Below, one piece after another: positions 54,378-63,284 of a stretch of 64,000 nt of DNA (positions are counted from its first letter, which is position 1; every line of letters begins with the position of its first letter). The translations under genes were made by a program, and so were the position numbers. The notes under the pieces are model-generated. The model saw nothing but the letters and a program-made list of their open reading frames with translations, ran no database searches and was not told the DNA's origin. The stretch lies in the NCBI RefSeq assembly GCF_003026215.1, contig NZ_PYOC01000019.1, forward strand, positions 20,070-84,069. Reading direction: 5' to 3'. This stretch comes from Photobacterium indicum. Its GTDB lineage: Bacteria > Pseudomonadota > Gammaproteobacteria > Enterobacterales > Vibrionaceae.

Positions 54378-54932
54378 ATGAACTCTCTTGGTTTTTTAGT
54401 AAGTACTGTTTTCGACCTCTACATTATGGTCGTGTTAATTAGAATATGGCTACAATGGGCTCGTGCTGATTTCTACAACCCGTTCTCTCAGTTTGTAGTG
54501 AAAGCAACACAACCTATTGTTGCCCCCCTTCGCCGTATCATTCCGCCTATCGGTGGTTTTGATTTAGCGACATTAATTTTCGCTTATGTGCTAAGTATTG
54601 GTAAGTTTTTAACACTACAATTAGCACTCAATGGCGGCATTGTATTTAGCCCTGACTTCTTATGGATTGGTGCACTATCTCTGCTAAAAGCAGCTGGTGG
54701 CCTTCTATTTTGGATTCTACTGCTTCGTGCCATCCTTAGCTGGGTAAGCCAAGGTCGTAACCCAATTGAATTTGTCATGCATCAACTAACAGAACCACTA
54801 ACAGCGCCTATTCGTCGTGTTATTCCGGCAATGGGCGGTTTAGATTTAAGCGTATTAGTGCTATTTCTTGGCCTGCAGTTCGCTAACTTTCTGATGGGTG
54901 ATTTGATCGGTCCGGTTTGGTTCCAACTATGA
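54378..54932 (+). CDS. yggT: YggT family integral membrane protein
   Basis: The YggT family has no defined activity; it has been tied to osmotic/potassium tolerance in E. coli. The 184-residue protein consists of two repeats of the YGGT domain, each with PFSQFVVKATQPIVAPLRRIIPP-like text (NPFSQFVVKATQPIVAPLRR; NPIEFVMHQLTEPLTAPIRR), with four membrane helices. It overlaps yggU by four bases. Confidence 0.94.
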   Translation: MNSLGFLVSTVFDLYIMVVLIRIWLQWARADFYNPFSQFVVKATQPIVAPLRRIIPPIGGFDLATLIFAYVLSIGKFLTLQLALNGGIVFSPDFLWIGALSLLKAAGGLLFWILLLRAILSWVSQGRNPIEFVMHQLTEPLTAPIRRVIPAMGGLDLSVLVLFLGLQFANFLMGDLIGPVWFQL

Positions 54933-55222
54933 GCCAAAGTGCTGTAAGTAAAACAGGCGATGATTTACTTATTCGCCTGTACATTCAACCGAAAGCAAGC
55001 CGCGATCAAATCGTTGGCTTGCACGGTGAAGAGCTAAAAATAGCAATTACAGCACCACCCGTTGATGGCAAAGCCAATGCACACTTAAGTAAATTTCTGG
55101 CAAAACAATTTCGCGTCGCTAAAGGCCAAGTGCTGATAGAGAAAGGAATGCAAGGTCGTCATAAACAAGTGCGTATTGAAAGTCCACGAGAAATTCCGCC
55201 GGTGATCGCAGAGTTGCTATAG
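54929..55222 (+). CDS. yggU: DUF167 protein YggU
   Basis: YggU is a small protein of unknown function. The 97-residue product has LYIQPKASRDQIVGLHGEELKIAITAPPVDGKAN and LIEKGMQGRHKQVRI, the DUF167 pattern. Its ATG at 54929 overlaps the yggT stop (ATGA). Confidence 0.93.
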   Translation: MSQSAVSKTGDDLLIRLYIQPKASRDQIVGLHGEELKIAITAPPVDGKANAHLSKFLAKQFRVAKGQVLIEKGMQGRHKQVRIESPREIPPVIAELL

Positions 55223-55253
55223 GGCATTACAGCTATACTAAAGGAAGTTTGTA

Positions 55254-55296
55254 ATACCCATCTGATGATTGCGGTCTTTTATTATCAGGTGGGTAT
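55254..55296 (+). repeat. Hairpin in the leader of the DUF4426 gene
   Basis: ATACCCATCTGAT and ATCAGGTGGGTAT form a 13-position stem with a single mismatch-like pair, ending 16 bases before the next start codon and just before its AAGGA ribosome site. The ATACCCA arm recalls the ends of the MITE-like elements. Confidence 0.5.
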
Positions 55297-55312
55297 CTAA
55301 AAGGATAATGTC

Positions 55313-55741
55313 ATGATTCGTATTCTATGTTTATTGTCGGCAGTGCTCTTTATCGCATTACCAGCTCAAGCAGAACAACTCAAAAATATCGGTAATCTTG
55401 AAGTGCATTATTCAAGCTTTCCATCGACATTTCTAACGCCAGAAGTTGCCAATACTTACCGTATTACACGTAGCCGATATTCAGCAGTAGTGAATGTAAC
55501 CGTGCTTGATACTTCAGCCAAAGGAAAGCCTGCGGTGACGGCACAGCTATCTGGAAAGGCGCGAAACTTACTCGGCACCGAAAAGAAGCTCGCCTTTCGT
55601 GAAGTACGTGAAGGTAAGGCTATTTACTACATAGCTGAACTTAATCATGCCAATGAAGAGAGTTTCAAATTTACAATTGATGTGTTCCAAAATGGGACTA
55701 ATGGCGAAATTAAATTTGATCAAACCTTCTACGTTGATTAA
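55313..55741 (+). CDS. DUF4426 periplasmic protein
   Basis: The 142-residue protein has a clear signal peptide (MIRILCLLSAVLFIALPAQA, cleaved after about residue 20) and a mature domain with LKNIGNLEVHYSSFPSTFL that fits the DUF4426 family. The fold is probably all-beta. Function is unknown. The position between yggU and rdgB is one I associate with Vibrionaceae. It has its own leader hairpin and is followed by a terminator. Confidence 0.8.
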   Translation: MIRILCLLSAVLFIALPAQAEQLKNIGNLEVHYSSFPSTFLTPEVANTYRITRSRYSAVVNVTVLDTSAKGKPAVTAQLSGKARNLLGTEKKLAFREVREGKAIYYIAELNHANEESFKFTIDVFQNGTNGEIKFDQTFYVD

Positions 55742-55784
55742 ACGCTAGCAACGAAAAAATAGCGTAATCGCATAACAATCAATA

Positions 55785-55810
55785 TTAAGGAGCTTTGGCT
55801 CCTTTTTTAT
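55785..55810 (+). terminator. Terminator after DUF4426 gene
   Basis: AAGGAGC, TTTG-type loop and GCTCCTTTTTTAT form a short stem and T-run, 45 bases after the stop. Confidence 0.88.
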
Positions 55811-55855
55811 GATCTATCACGATTTAATCATCGCTCATACATGCTAATAAATTTC

Positions 55856-55890
55856 GGCTGAAACTCGCATCTGTAAGCCGCTTAGGTATA
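55856..55890. mobile_element. Solo end related to MITE-like element
   Basis: GGCTGAAACTCGCATCTGT followed by AAGCCGCTTAGGTATA resembles the right end of element 1 (GCTGAAACGAGCATCTTG then AGGTAACTTGGGTATAC). It abuts and shares its TATA with the left end of element 2, so it looks like a remnant of a further copy. Confidence 0.5.
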
Positions 55891-56152
55891 TACCCATGTT
55901 ACCTCAAGATGCTTTGTCAGGCACAAGCTCGATAATCAGAGCAAGGCGTAACATGAGGTAATTGTTATTCACTTTTTGAATGTTACAACGCAGGGCTGGT
56001 TTTCGAGCTTGCGCCCCGTAGGGCAAGGCAACTTGCACCAATCTGCGTTGTTATAAAATCTCTATGTAGAATAACTATACTTCAATTTTATGCCTAGCAT
56101 ATTGGCACAATTTGCCTTGCTGACTTTGCATCTTGAAGTATCATGGGTATAT
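55888..56152. mobile_element. MITE-like palindromic element, copy 2
   Basis: This 265-bp element is bounded by about 25-bp inverted repeats starting ATATACCCATGTTACCTC; the ends agree at 22 of 24 core positions. The interior has GTAACAT/ATGTTAC and AACGCAG/CTGCGTT dyads and differs from copy 1 apart from the ends. It has no coding sequence. It ends 48 bases before the rdgB start codon, so it likely contains or displaces the rdgB-hemW promoter. Confidence 0.7.
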
Positions 56153-56200
56153 TATGTCGCCCTTATTTTTCGTTTCATTAAGCATCGTAGAGGCACACCG

Positions 56201-56794
56201 ATGAGCAAACTCGTATTAGCAACAGGCAACCAAGGTAAAGTAAAAGAAATGGCTAGCTTACTGGCTGATTTTGGTTTTGATGTTGTTGCACAAAGTGATT
56301 TCAATGTGTCTTCGGTTGCTGAAACTGGCACCACGTTTATCGAAAACGCAATCATCAAAGCGCGCCATGCCGCTAAAGAAACGGGGTTACCAGCCATTGC
56401 TGATGATTCTGGTCTTGAAGTCGATTTTCTACAAGGTGCACCGGGTATTTATTCTGCTCGCTTTGCGGGTGAAGATGCCACAGATCAGCAAAACCTTGAG
56501 AAGCTATTGGCTGATATGGAAGGCGTACCAGCAGAGCAACGTACTGCCCGTTTCCACTGTGTATTAGTAATGATGCGCCATGAAAACGATCCAACACCTT
56601 TAGTATGTCATGGTAGCTGGGAAGGCAGTATCTTAATAGAAGCTCAAGGTGAAAATGGCTTCGGCTATGATCCTGTATTCTGGGTACCTGAAGATCAATG
56701 CGCTTCAGCACAACTAGAATCAACACGTAAGAAAGAATTATCTCATCGTGGCAAAGCGCTACAAAAACTCTTTGCTGCCCTGAAGGACGCATAA
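56201..56794 (+). CDS. rdgB: dITP/XTP pyrophosphatase RdgB
   Basis: RdgB (Ham1 family) removes inosine and xanthosine triphosphates. It starts SKLVLATGNQGKVKEMASLL and has TFIENAIIKARHAA, IADDSGLEVDFL, ARFAGEDATD and GENGFGYDPVFW. The frame reaches back to 56090 across the MITE-like element, but the ATG at 56201 with TAGAGG upstream gives 197 residues, as in E. coli. Its stop overlaps the hemW start (TAATG). Confidence 0.97.
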   Translation: MSKLVLATGNQGKVKEMASLLADFGFDVVAQSDFNVSSVAETGTTFIENAIIKARHAAKETGLPAIADDSGLEVDFLQGAPGIYSARFAGEDATDQQNLEKLLADMEGVPAEQRTARFHCVLVMMRHENDPTPLVCHGSWEGSILIEAQGENGFGYDPVFWVPEDQCASAQLESTRKKELSHRGKALQKLFAALKDA

Positions 56795-57948
56795 TGTTAG
56801 TACCACCACCTCTAAGCCTGTATGTGCATATTCCTTGGTGTGTTCAAAAATGCCCATATTGCGATTTTAATTCGCATGCATTAAAAACCGAGATCCCAGA
56901 GCTTGATTATATCGATGCCCTACTCGAAGATTTAGACATCGACCTAGCAAAATATCAGCTAGAGGCTGGAGTTCGTCCGTTACACTCCATCTTTATTGGC
57001 GGTGGTACACCTAGCTTAATTTCTCCACCAGAAATCGGGCGTTTGCTTAAAGGCATTGAAGCAAGAATTCCATTTAGCCACAATATCGAAATCACCATGG
57101 AAGCCAACCCTGGTACCGTTGAAGCAGGACGTTTTGTTGCTTACCAAGAAGTTGGTATTAATCGAATATCTATTGGTGTACAAAGTTTTCAAGATGAAAA
57201 ACTAACCCGCCTTGGTCGTATCCATGGTAGCGATGAAGCACGAAAAGCCGCCAAGCTTGCAACAGAGGCAGGCTTAAACAGCTTTAATATCGATTTGATG
57301 CACGGTTTACCCGACCAATCCATTGACGATGCGATGTACGATCTCAAGCAAGCTATTGCGCTAAATCCACCGCACTTATCTTGGTATCAGCTGACAATAG
57401 AACCCAATACCATGTTCTATTCTAAGCCACCAACATTGCCTGATGATGACGATTTATGGGATATTTTTGAACAAGGTCATCAGATACTGGCAGCGGCTGG
57501 TTATGTGCAATACGAAATATCTGGCTACAGCAAGCCCGGTTTACAATGCCGTCATAACCTCAACTATTGGCGCTTTGGTGATTACCTAGGTATCGGTTGT
57601 GGCGCACACGGTAAAGTCAGCTTTGCCGATGGCAACATAACTCGTACCGTAAAAGTTAAGCACCCTAGAGGCTACTTAAACCCCGCAAAACCGTACTTGG
57701 ACAAAGAAACCCAAGTTGATGCCGCAGAACGTCCGTTTGAGTTCTTCATGAATCGATTCCGCTTACTTGAGGCATGTCCAAAGCAAGATTATTGTGACCG
57801 TACAGGCCTATCACTCGATACTATCGACACGAATATTCAGTGGGCGTTGGAACAAAAGTATCTGATTGATACTGGCGATACATGGCAGATAACCGAACAC
57901 GGTAAACTGTTCTTGAATGATTTACTGGCAGCGTTTGTCGAAGATTAA
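56794..57948 (+). CDS. hemW: Heme chaperone HemW
   Basis: HemW is a radical SAM protein that binds and transfers heme; it was earlier annotated as coproporphyrinogen oxidase. The 384-residue protein has the CxxxCxxC cluster in PWCVQKCPYCDFN near residue 20, GGGTPSLI, GVQSFQD and a HemW C-terminal domain. It lies with rdgB as in E. coli. Confidence 0.96.
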   Translation: MLVPPPLSLYVHIPWCVQKCPYCDFNSHALKTEIPELDYIDALLEDLDIDLAKYQLEAGVRPLHSIFIGGGTPSLISPPEIGRLLKGIEARIPFSHNIEITMEANPGTVEAGRFVAYQEVGINRISIGVQSFQDEKLTRLGRIHGSDEARKAAKLATEAGLNSFNIDLMHGLPDQSIDDAMYDLKQAIALNPPHLSWYQLTIEPNTMFYSKPPTLPDDDDLWDIFEQGHQILAAAGYVQYEISGYSKPGLQCRHNLNYWRFGDYLGIGCGAHGKVSFADGNITRTVKVKHPRGYLNPAKPYLDKETQVDAAERPFEFFMNRFRLLEACPKQDYCDRTGLSLDTIDTNIQWALEQKYLIDTGDTWQITEHGKLFLNDLLAAFVED

Positions 57949-57958
57949 TAAAAAATAG

Positions 57959-57998
57959 CGAGTATCTTACGCGTATTCTTAGTGCGCCAAGATACTCG
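57959..57998. terminator. Hairpin between hemW and the YggN-like gene
   Basis: CGAGTATCTT pairs exactly with AAGATACTCG, with an inner GCG/CGC, between two converging genes. It has no long T-run, so its function as a terminator is tentative. Confidence 0.6.
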
Positions 57999-58027
57999 TA
58001 TTGTTAACTGTTTCGCTAACGACTTTA

Positions 58028-58438
58028 CTAATAAACAGTCACACTTTTCCACGTTTTTAGCGCAGGGATCAGAGATTGGATCTCTGTTTCTTGGATTTGT
58101 CTTTTGACGACTCGCTGGCACAATTCATCATCGATGAGCTGCGAATGTGAAAGTTGGTAAGGTAAATCTTTCGTCAGGGTTTGGTGATATTTGACTAGCG
58201 CTTGTTGTTGAGCGGTATTTAACTGAACCTTATGCGCACCAAAATACAACTGACCATTCTGCTTCACTTTAAACAAACGCTGCCCATCATCTAGGGTTAA
58301 CGCACCATCTTGTAAAATCACTACGTTATGCCACGTTAAGTTACATTGTGAAGCCCAAGCAGGCGTCGTTATTACCACAAAAGTGAGTATCAGCATTGTT
58401 AATGTCGGCGTCGCATTTCTAGCAAAGATCATATTCAT
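58028..58438 (-). CDS. Short YggN-like (DUF2884) periplasmic protein
   Basis: The protein has a signal peptide and then QCNLTWHNVVILQDGALTL and QLYFGAHKVQLNTAQQQALVKYHQTLTKDLPY, which resembles the N-terminal half of E. coli YggN. It is much shorter (about 136 residues against 239), ending near where the E. coli helical half would begin. The start is uncertain: ATG 58438 has AGGG six bases upstream, but ATGs at 58444 and 58471 and an open frame to 58507 exist. Position next to glsA/trmB matches yggN. Confidence 0.7.
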   Translation of the reverse strand: MNMIFARNATPTLTMLILTFVVITTPAWASQCNLTWHNVVILQDGALTLDDGQRLFKVKQNGQLYFGAHKVQLNTAQQQALVKYHQTLTKDLPYQLSHSQLIDDELCQRVVKRQIQETEIQSLIPALKTWKSVTVY

Positions 58439-58487
58439 GCCCATCCCTATACAACGTAGAGTCTGCGACATGAATAGACGCAGCTCT

Positions 58488-59408
58488 TTAAAAGATTGAT
58501 CGCCCAATACGTTCAGCGAGTAATTCTAATGCTGCTGTGCCTGCCAACGAGTTACCAGAAGGGTCCAGCTCAGGTGACCACACCGTTATCGACATTTCAC
58601 CCGGCACGATAGCAACAATTCCGCCACCCACACCTGACTTGCCCGGCATACCCACACGATAAGCAAACTCACCTGCACCGTCATATAGCCCACAGGTTGC
58701 AAGCAATGCATTCATTTGCTTACTCTGAGTCTGGCTGATAATAGTTTTTTTCGCGCCTAAAGGAAGCCCTTTATTTGCTAAGTAACTGAATGTACGAGCC
58801 AAATCAACACAGCTCATTTTTAGCGCACAATAACTGAAATAATTGGTCAAAACAGGCATTACTTCATTTTCAAAGTTACCGAAAGAACGCATTAAATACG
58901 CAATCGATGCATTACGATCACTGTGCTGCATTTCAGATGCTGCGACCGCCTTGTCGTACGTTAAATGCGGGTTACAAGACAGTTTTCGTACCAATTCTAG
59001 CATCCGATATTGTGGCGCTGCCAAACGGCTATGCAACAAATCGGAAACCACCAGCGCGCCAGCATTGATAAAGGGGTTACGTGGAATACCGTTTTCCAGT
59101 TCTAGCTGGATCATCGAATTAAATGCATGACCAGAAGGCTCTTTACCTACACGTCGCCAAATTTCTTCAGGTTCATATAAGCTCATGGCTAATGTGAGCG
59201 ACATTACCTTAGAGATGGATTGAATAGAGAAACGTTCTTGGCTGTCTCCGGCTTGGATGATTTCGCCATCGTTATAACACACGGCAATACCTAATTTAGT
59301 GGCAGAAACATTGGCTAATGCAGGAATGTAGTTAGCGACCTTTCCTTGACCAATTAACGGTCTCACTTCGTCCAAAATACCAGCGAGCAACTCTTTTGTT
59401 GGCTTCAT
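58488..59408 (-). CDS. glsA: Glutaminase
   Basis: This glutaminase releases ammonia from glutamine. The serine-dependent beta-lactamase-like fold is shown by RFSIQSISKVMSL (SxxK), NPFINAGALV, and GKSGVGGGIVA. ATG 59408 with GGAG upstream gives 306 residues, within the family range (E. coli GlsB 308). At this position E. coli carries ansB, so a different amide hydrolase occupies the site. The YggN-like gene follows. Confidence 0.95.
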   Translation of the reverse strand: MKPTKELLAGILDEVRPLIGQGKVANYIPALANVSATKLGIAVCYNDGEIIQAGDSQERFSIQSISKVMSLTLAMSLYEPEEIWRRVGKEPSGHAFNSMIQLELENGIPRNPFINAGALVVSDLLHSRLAAPQYRMLELVRKLSCNPHLTYDKAVAASEMQHSDRNASIAYLMRSFGNFENEVMPVLTNYFSYCALKMSCVDLARTFSYLANKGLPLGAKKTIISQTQSKQMNALLATCGLYDGAGEFAYRVGMPGKSGVGGGIVAIVPGEMSITVWSPELDPSGNSLAGTAALELLAERIGRSIF

Positions 59409-59425
59409 TCTTATTCTCCAAGGGC

Positions 59426-59453
59426 AAAAAAGCCAACACGAGGTTGGCTTTAA
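59426..59453 (-). terminator. trmB terminator
   Basis: On the minus strand AAAGCCAAC, TCGT-type loop and GTTGGCTTTTTT form a strong stem with T-run between trmB and glsA. It lies only 17 bases before the glsA start, so glsA transcription initiated upstream would be attenuated. Confidence 0.85.
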
Positions 59454-59566
59454 AGGCATGATGCAATTTATTCTATGTTTGCTTTAAGCACTGCATCTAA
59501 CCATATCGGTCTCGACAAATAGTCTGGGCGATAGCGGAAAAGATTACAACCTTAGCAAAACTGAGA

Positions 59567-60304
59567 CTACTCGGTACGTGCGTACTTCATGTCCCATACG
59601 CCGTGACCTAAACGGTGACCACGTGCTTCAAACTTGGTTAACGGACGATCTTCAGGACGCGCAATATAGTCACCGTCTGTTGCCGTATTCTTGTAACCAG
59701 GTGCCGCATTCATCACTTCAACCATGTGCTCTGCGTAGTTTTCCCAATCTGTTGCCATATGGAAAACACCACCAATTTTCAGCTTTTTACGTAACATCTC
59801 AGCAAATGCAGGCTGAACGATACGACGCTTATGGTGACGCGTTTTATGCCATGGGTCAGGGAAGAACAGCTGAACAGTGTCTAGGCTGCCATCTGGAATC
59901 ATGTAATCAAACACTTCAACAGCATCGTGACACATTACACGTAAGTTAGTTAGGGCTGCTTCTTCTGCCCCCATCAAACATGCACCCACACCAGGGCTGT
60001 GTACTTCGATACCAATAAAGTCTTTCTCTGGAGCATTCTTGGCCATTTCCACCAATGATGCGCCCATGCCAAAACCAATTTCTAACACAACAGGTGCTTC
60101 ACGGTTATAGACTTCTTTCCAGTCCAGCATTTGCTGAGCAAAGTCGATACCCATTGTTGACCAGTTGTTATCCATAGCCGATTCTTGGCCTTTGGTTAAA
60201 CGGCCTTCACGACGAACAAAACTACGAATCTTTCGTACAAGTTTGCCGTCTTCGGTCAATTCAGTCACGGTTACATCGCCGGACTTTTTTGAAACTTCGC
60301 TCAT
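59567..60304 (-). CDS. trmB: tRNA (guanine-N7)-methyltransferase TrmB
   Basis: TrmB methylates N7 of G46 in tRNAs. The 245-residue protein has VLEIGFGMGASLVEMA for SAM binding, and the family signature QLFFPDPWHKTRHHKRRIVQP. C-terminal FEARGHRLGHGVWDMKYAR matches E. coli. It diverges from mutY. Confidence 0.97.
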   Translation of the reverse strand: MSEVSKKSGDVTVTELTEDGKLVRKIRSFVRREGRLTKGQESAMDNNWSTMGIDFAQQMLDWKEVYNREAPVVLEIGFGMGASLVEMAKNAPEKDFIGIEVHSPGVGACLMGAEEAALTNLRVMCHDAVEVFDYMIPDGSLDTVQLFFPDPWHKTRHHKRRIVQPAFAEMLRKKLKIGGVFHMATDWENYAEHMVEVMNAAPGYKNTATDGDYIARPEDRPLTKFEARGHRLGHGVWDMKYARTE

Positions 60305-60547
60305 GGTAAATACCTAAAACTAAAAATGAAGAAAAACTAAGCGGAACGGCATTATCCAAAGTTATGGCATAAGTGCAAGTCTATCGATTGCGACAACTGC
60401 AAGTTTATGGTGGAATCATGCCCATACAGGGCTCAATAATGCCCAGCGCTATACTACCAGAACCAGTAAAAATCAGTGCCACCATATTAAACTCAATAAT
60501 TATAATAGCGTCTATCAACGCTAAGCAAACAACAGTGAGTAAAGTCC

Positions 60548-61621
60548 GTGAGTAATACCTTCTCTGATGCCATTTTAGCGTGGTACGACAAATTTGGTCG
60601 TAAGACACTGCCTTGGCAACAAAATAAAACACCTTATAAAGTATGGTTATCAGAAATCATGCTACAGCAAACCCAAGTTGCCACAGTGATCCCTTATTTT
60701 GAACGCTTTATGGAACGTTTTCCGACGGTGCAAGATTTAGCCGCTGCCAAGCAAGATGAAGTACTGCATCTGTGGACAGGGCTTGGTTACTACGCTCGCG
60801 CTAGAAATCTTCATAAAGCTGCACAAATTATCGTCTCGGAGCACAATGCTCTATTCCCAACCGATATTATTCAGGTGCAAGCCCTGCCCGGTATAGGTCG
60901 ATCCACCGCTGGAGCTGTTCTGTCATTATCGCTCAAGCAACATCACGCGATTTTAGATGGCAATGTAAAACGCACATTAGCGCGTTGCTATGCCGTGGAA
61001 GGTTGGCCCGGTAAAAAGCCAGTCGAAAATGCGTTGTGGGAAATTGCAGAAAAGAACACACCTGATTCAGGGGTCGAGCGTTACAACCAGGCAATGATGG
61101 ATATGGGCGCAATGATTTGTACCCGCAGCAAACCTAAATGCGAACTGTGCCCTATTGAAGCAATGTGTGAAGCAAAAGCACAGCTTCGCCAAACTGATTT
61201 TCCAGGTAAAAAGCCAAAGAAAGTGATGCCAGAAAAACAGACCTGGTTTGCTATTTTGCAACACGGTGACGAAGTATGGCTGGAACAGCGACCGCCAGCA
61301 GGAATATGGGGGGGCTTATGGTGCTTTCCACAGCACGATACCGATGATTTGAGTGCATTAGTCACACAGCGTATCGGCTCAGAAAACCACATTGCCAAAG
61401 CAGAACAACTGCATGCTTTCCGCCATACCTTTAGTCACTACCACCTTGATATTGTGCCTATTCGCATGCTGTTATCCAGCCCGATGAATGTGATTCAAGA
61501 AAGCGGGAAAGGTCAATGGTATAGCTTAACTACGCCACCGAAAGTAGGGTTAGCAGCACCAGTACAGCAAATACTGGAAAGCCTGCGCTACGAGCTTAAT
61601 CCCCCTAAAACACTACAATAA
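60548..61621 (+). CDS. mutY: Adenine DNA glycosylase MutY
   Basis: MutY removes adenine mispaired with 8-oxoguanine. The 357-residue protein has KTLPWQQNKTPYKVWLSEIMLQQTQV, the helix-hairpin-helix LPGIGRSTAGAVLSLS with the catalytic aspartate nearby (AILDGNVKR), the 4Fe-4S cluster CxxxxxxCxxCxxxxxC (CTRSKPKCELCPIEAMC), and a C-terminal NUDIX-like domain. Translation starts at GTG. It leads mutY-yggX-mltC. Confidence 0.97.
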   Translation: MSNTFSDAILAWYDKFGRKTLPWQQNKTPYKVWLSEIMLQQTQVATVIPYFERFMERFPTVQDLAAAKQDEVLHLWTGLGYYARARNLHKAAQIIVSEHNALFPTDIIQVQALPGIGRSTAGAVLSLSLKQHHAILDGNVKRTLARCYAVEGWPGKKPVENALWEIAEKNTPDSGVERYNQAMMDMGAMICTRSKPKCELCPIEAMCEAKAQLRQTDFPGKKPKKVMPEKQTWFAILQHGDEVWLEQRPPAGIWGGLWCFPQHDTDDLSALVTQRIGSENHIAKAEQLHAFRHTFSHYHLDIVPIRMLLSSPMNVIQESGKGQWYSLTTPPKVGLAAPVQQILESLRYELNPPKTLQ

Positions 61622-61631
61622 CCTCAGTGTT

Positions 61632-61657
61632 AAAAAGGGCTTTCATCGCCCTTTTTA
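61632..61657 (+). terminator. mutY terminator
   Basis: AAAAAGGGC and GCCCTTTTTAC form a stem with T-run ten bases after mutY, so yggX probably has its own promoter or depends on read-through. Confidence 0.88.
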
Positions 61658-61756
61658 CATAAGTTTTGCCTCTTCGCTGCCTTATCCTAGATGCTAGGGT
61701 TACACTCTGGTATAACTAGCAACGTACTCATTAGGTCATGATTAAGGAGCCATTCA

Positions 61757-62029
61757 ATGAGCCGTACTGTTTTTTGTACTCGCCTAAAGAAAGATGCTGA
61801 GGGACTCGATTTCCAACTGTACCCAGGCGATCTAGGTAAACGTATTTTTGACAACATTTCAAAAGAAGCATGGGCTGAATGGCAAAGTAAGCAAACCATG
61901 CTGATCAATGAGAAAAAACTAAACATGATGAATGTTGATCACCGTAAGTTGCTTGAAACCGAAATGGTTAACTTCTTATTTGAGGGGCAAGATGTGATCA
62001 TTGAAGGTTACACGCCACCAAGCAAGTAA
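61757..62029 (+). CDS. yggX: Fe(2+)-trafficking protein YggX
   Basis: YggX protects iron-sulfur clusters against oxidative damage and is linked to iron traffic. The 90-residue protein is the family size, starting SRTVFCTRLKKDAEGLDFQLYPG with the conserved cysteine, and containing GKRIFDNISKEAW. It lies between mutY and mltC as in E. coli. Confidence 0.97.
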   Translation: MSRTVFCTRLKKDAEGLDFQLYPGDLGKRIFDNISKEAWAEWQSKQTMLINEKKLNMMNVDHRKLLETEMVNFLFEGQDVIIEGYTPPSK

Positions 62030-62144
62030 TACCCATCACGGTTTATTAATATATTCCGGTTAAAAGGTTTACGGGTAGAGAAAGAAAATGACATCATTGG
62101 CCGTTAATTAACTATCAATAATGTCACTTTCTGTTTGCCTACTT

Positions 62145-63284
62145 ATGAATAAACGCCTTTGTTTACTGTTATCTCTCTTCTTGCTCAACGGATGTAGTCG
62201 TGAATTCATCGAGCAGCTGTACGATGTTGACTACACCACCACTAACCGCTTTGCGAACAATCTGGCATCGCTTCCCGGCCAGTTCACTAAAGATCCTGCT
62301 GAATTAAACCGATTAATTGGATCGTTTAGTGGCAAAGTTAAACGCCAATGGGGCGACGATAACGCTTTAGTTTCCAGTAAGCGCCAATACGTTAAATATA
62401 CCGATGGCTATCAAAGCCGTGCGCACGTTGATTTTGATCGCGGTATCGTTACTATCGAAACCGTAGCTAAAACAGAACCAGAAAAACATTTAAAAGAAGC
62501 GATCACCACAACTCTGCTTACCCCCGATAATCCAGCAGGGGTCGATTTATATTCTGATCAGGCCATCGAGCTAAAAGGAAAACCCTTCCTCTACGAACAA
62601 GTCTTAGATCAAGATGGTAAACCAATTGAATGGTCTTGGCGGGCGAACCAATTTGCAGATCACCTAATTAATACCAAATTAAAGAAAAAGAAGATCCGCT
62701 ATCAGCAAGCGTATTACGTCGAGATCCCTTTAGTTGCAAATAGCTCGAAGCAACGAGGGTATAAATATGCGAGTATCATTAAAGATGCCTCTCGTCGCTA
62801 CGACATCCCTGAAGATCTAATTTATGCGATCATCAAAACCGAAAGCAGTTTCAATCCCTACGCAGTTAGCCACGCCAACGCTTATGGCTTAATGCAAGTT
62901 ATACCCAAAACCGCTGGCGCCGATGTCTTTAAGCTTGTCAAAAAGAAGCCTGGAATACCGAGTCCAGAATATTTATTTGATCCAAGAAGCAACATTGATA
63001 CAGGCACAGCCTATTTCTATATTTTGCGTAATCGTTATTTGAAAGATGTAAAGAACCCTACATCACTGCATTACAGTATGATTTCGGCGTATAACGGCGG
63101 TGCTGGCGGTGTGCTTAACACCTTCAATAAAAATGATAGAAAACGGGCAATGAACGATTTAAACAGCCTTCAGCCAAATCAGGTGTATTGGGCACTGACC
63201 AATAAACACCCAAAAGCAGAAGCAAGGCGTTATTTAGAGAAAGTGACTGCATTCCAAAAAGAGTTTAATCAAGGCAAAATTTAA
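62145..63284 (+). CDS. mltC: Membrane-bound lytic murein transglycosylase C
   Basis: MltC cleaves peptidoglycan glycan strands, forming 1,6-anhydro ends, from the outer membrane. The signal ends with the lipobox LLNGC (lipidated cysteine at residue 17). An MltC N-terminal domain follows, then the SLT domain with the catalytic glutamate in IIKTESSFNPYA, SHANAYGLMQV and ISAYNGGAGGV. ATG 62145 fits the short lipoprotein signal better than ATG 62121. 379 residues. Confidence 0.96.
   Translation: MNKRLCLLLSLFLLNGCSREFIEQLYDVDYTTTNRFANNLASLPGQFTKDPAELNRLIGSFSGKVKRQWGDDNALVSSKRQYVKYTDGYQSRAHVDFDRGIVTIETVAKTEPEKHLKEAITTTLLTPDNPAGVDLYSDQAIELKGKPFLYEQVLDQDGKPIEWSWRANQFADHLINTKLKKKKIRYQQAYYVEIPLVANSSKQRGYKYASIIKDASRRYDIPEDLIYAIIKTESSFNPYAVSHANAYGLMQVIPKTAGADVFKLVKKKPGIPSPEYLFDPRSNIDTGTAYFYILRNRYLKDVKNPTSLHYSMISAYNGGAGGVLNTFNKNDRKRAMNDLNSLQPNQVYWALTNKHPKAEARRYLEKVTAFQKEFNQGKI

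Noticed and set aside
60373..60555. 60-codon frame in the trmB/mutY gap
   Set aside because: It overlaps the mutY start and has no family features; the mutY GTG start is better supported.
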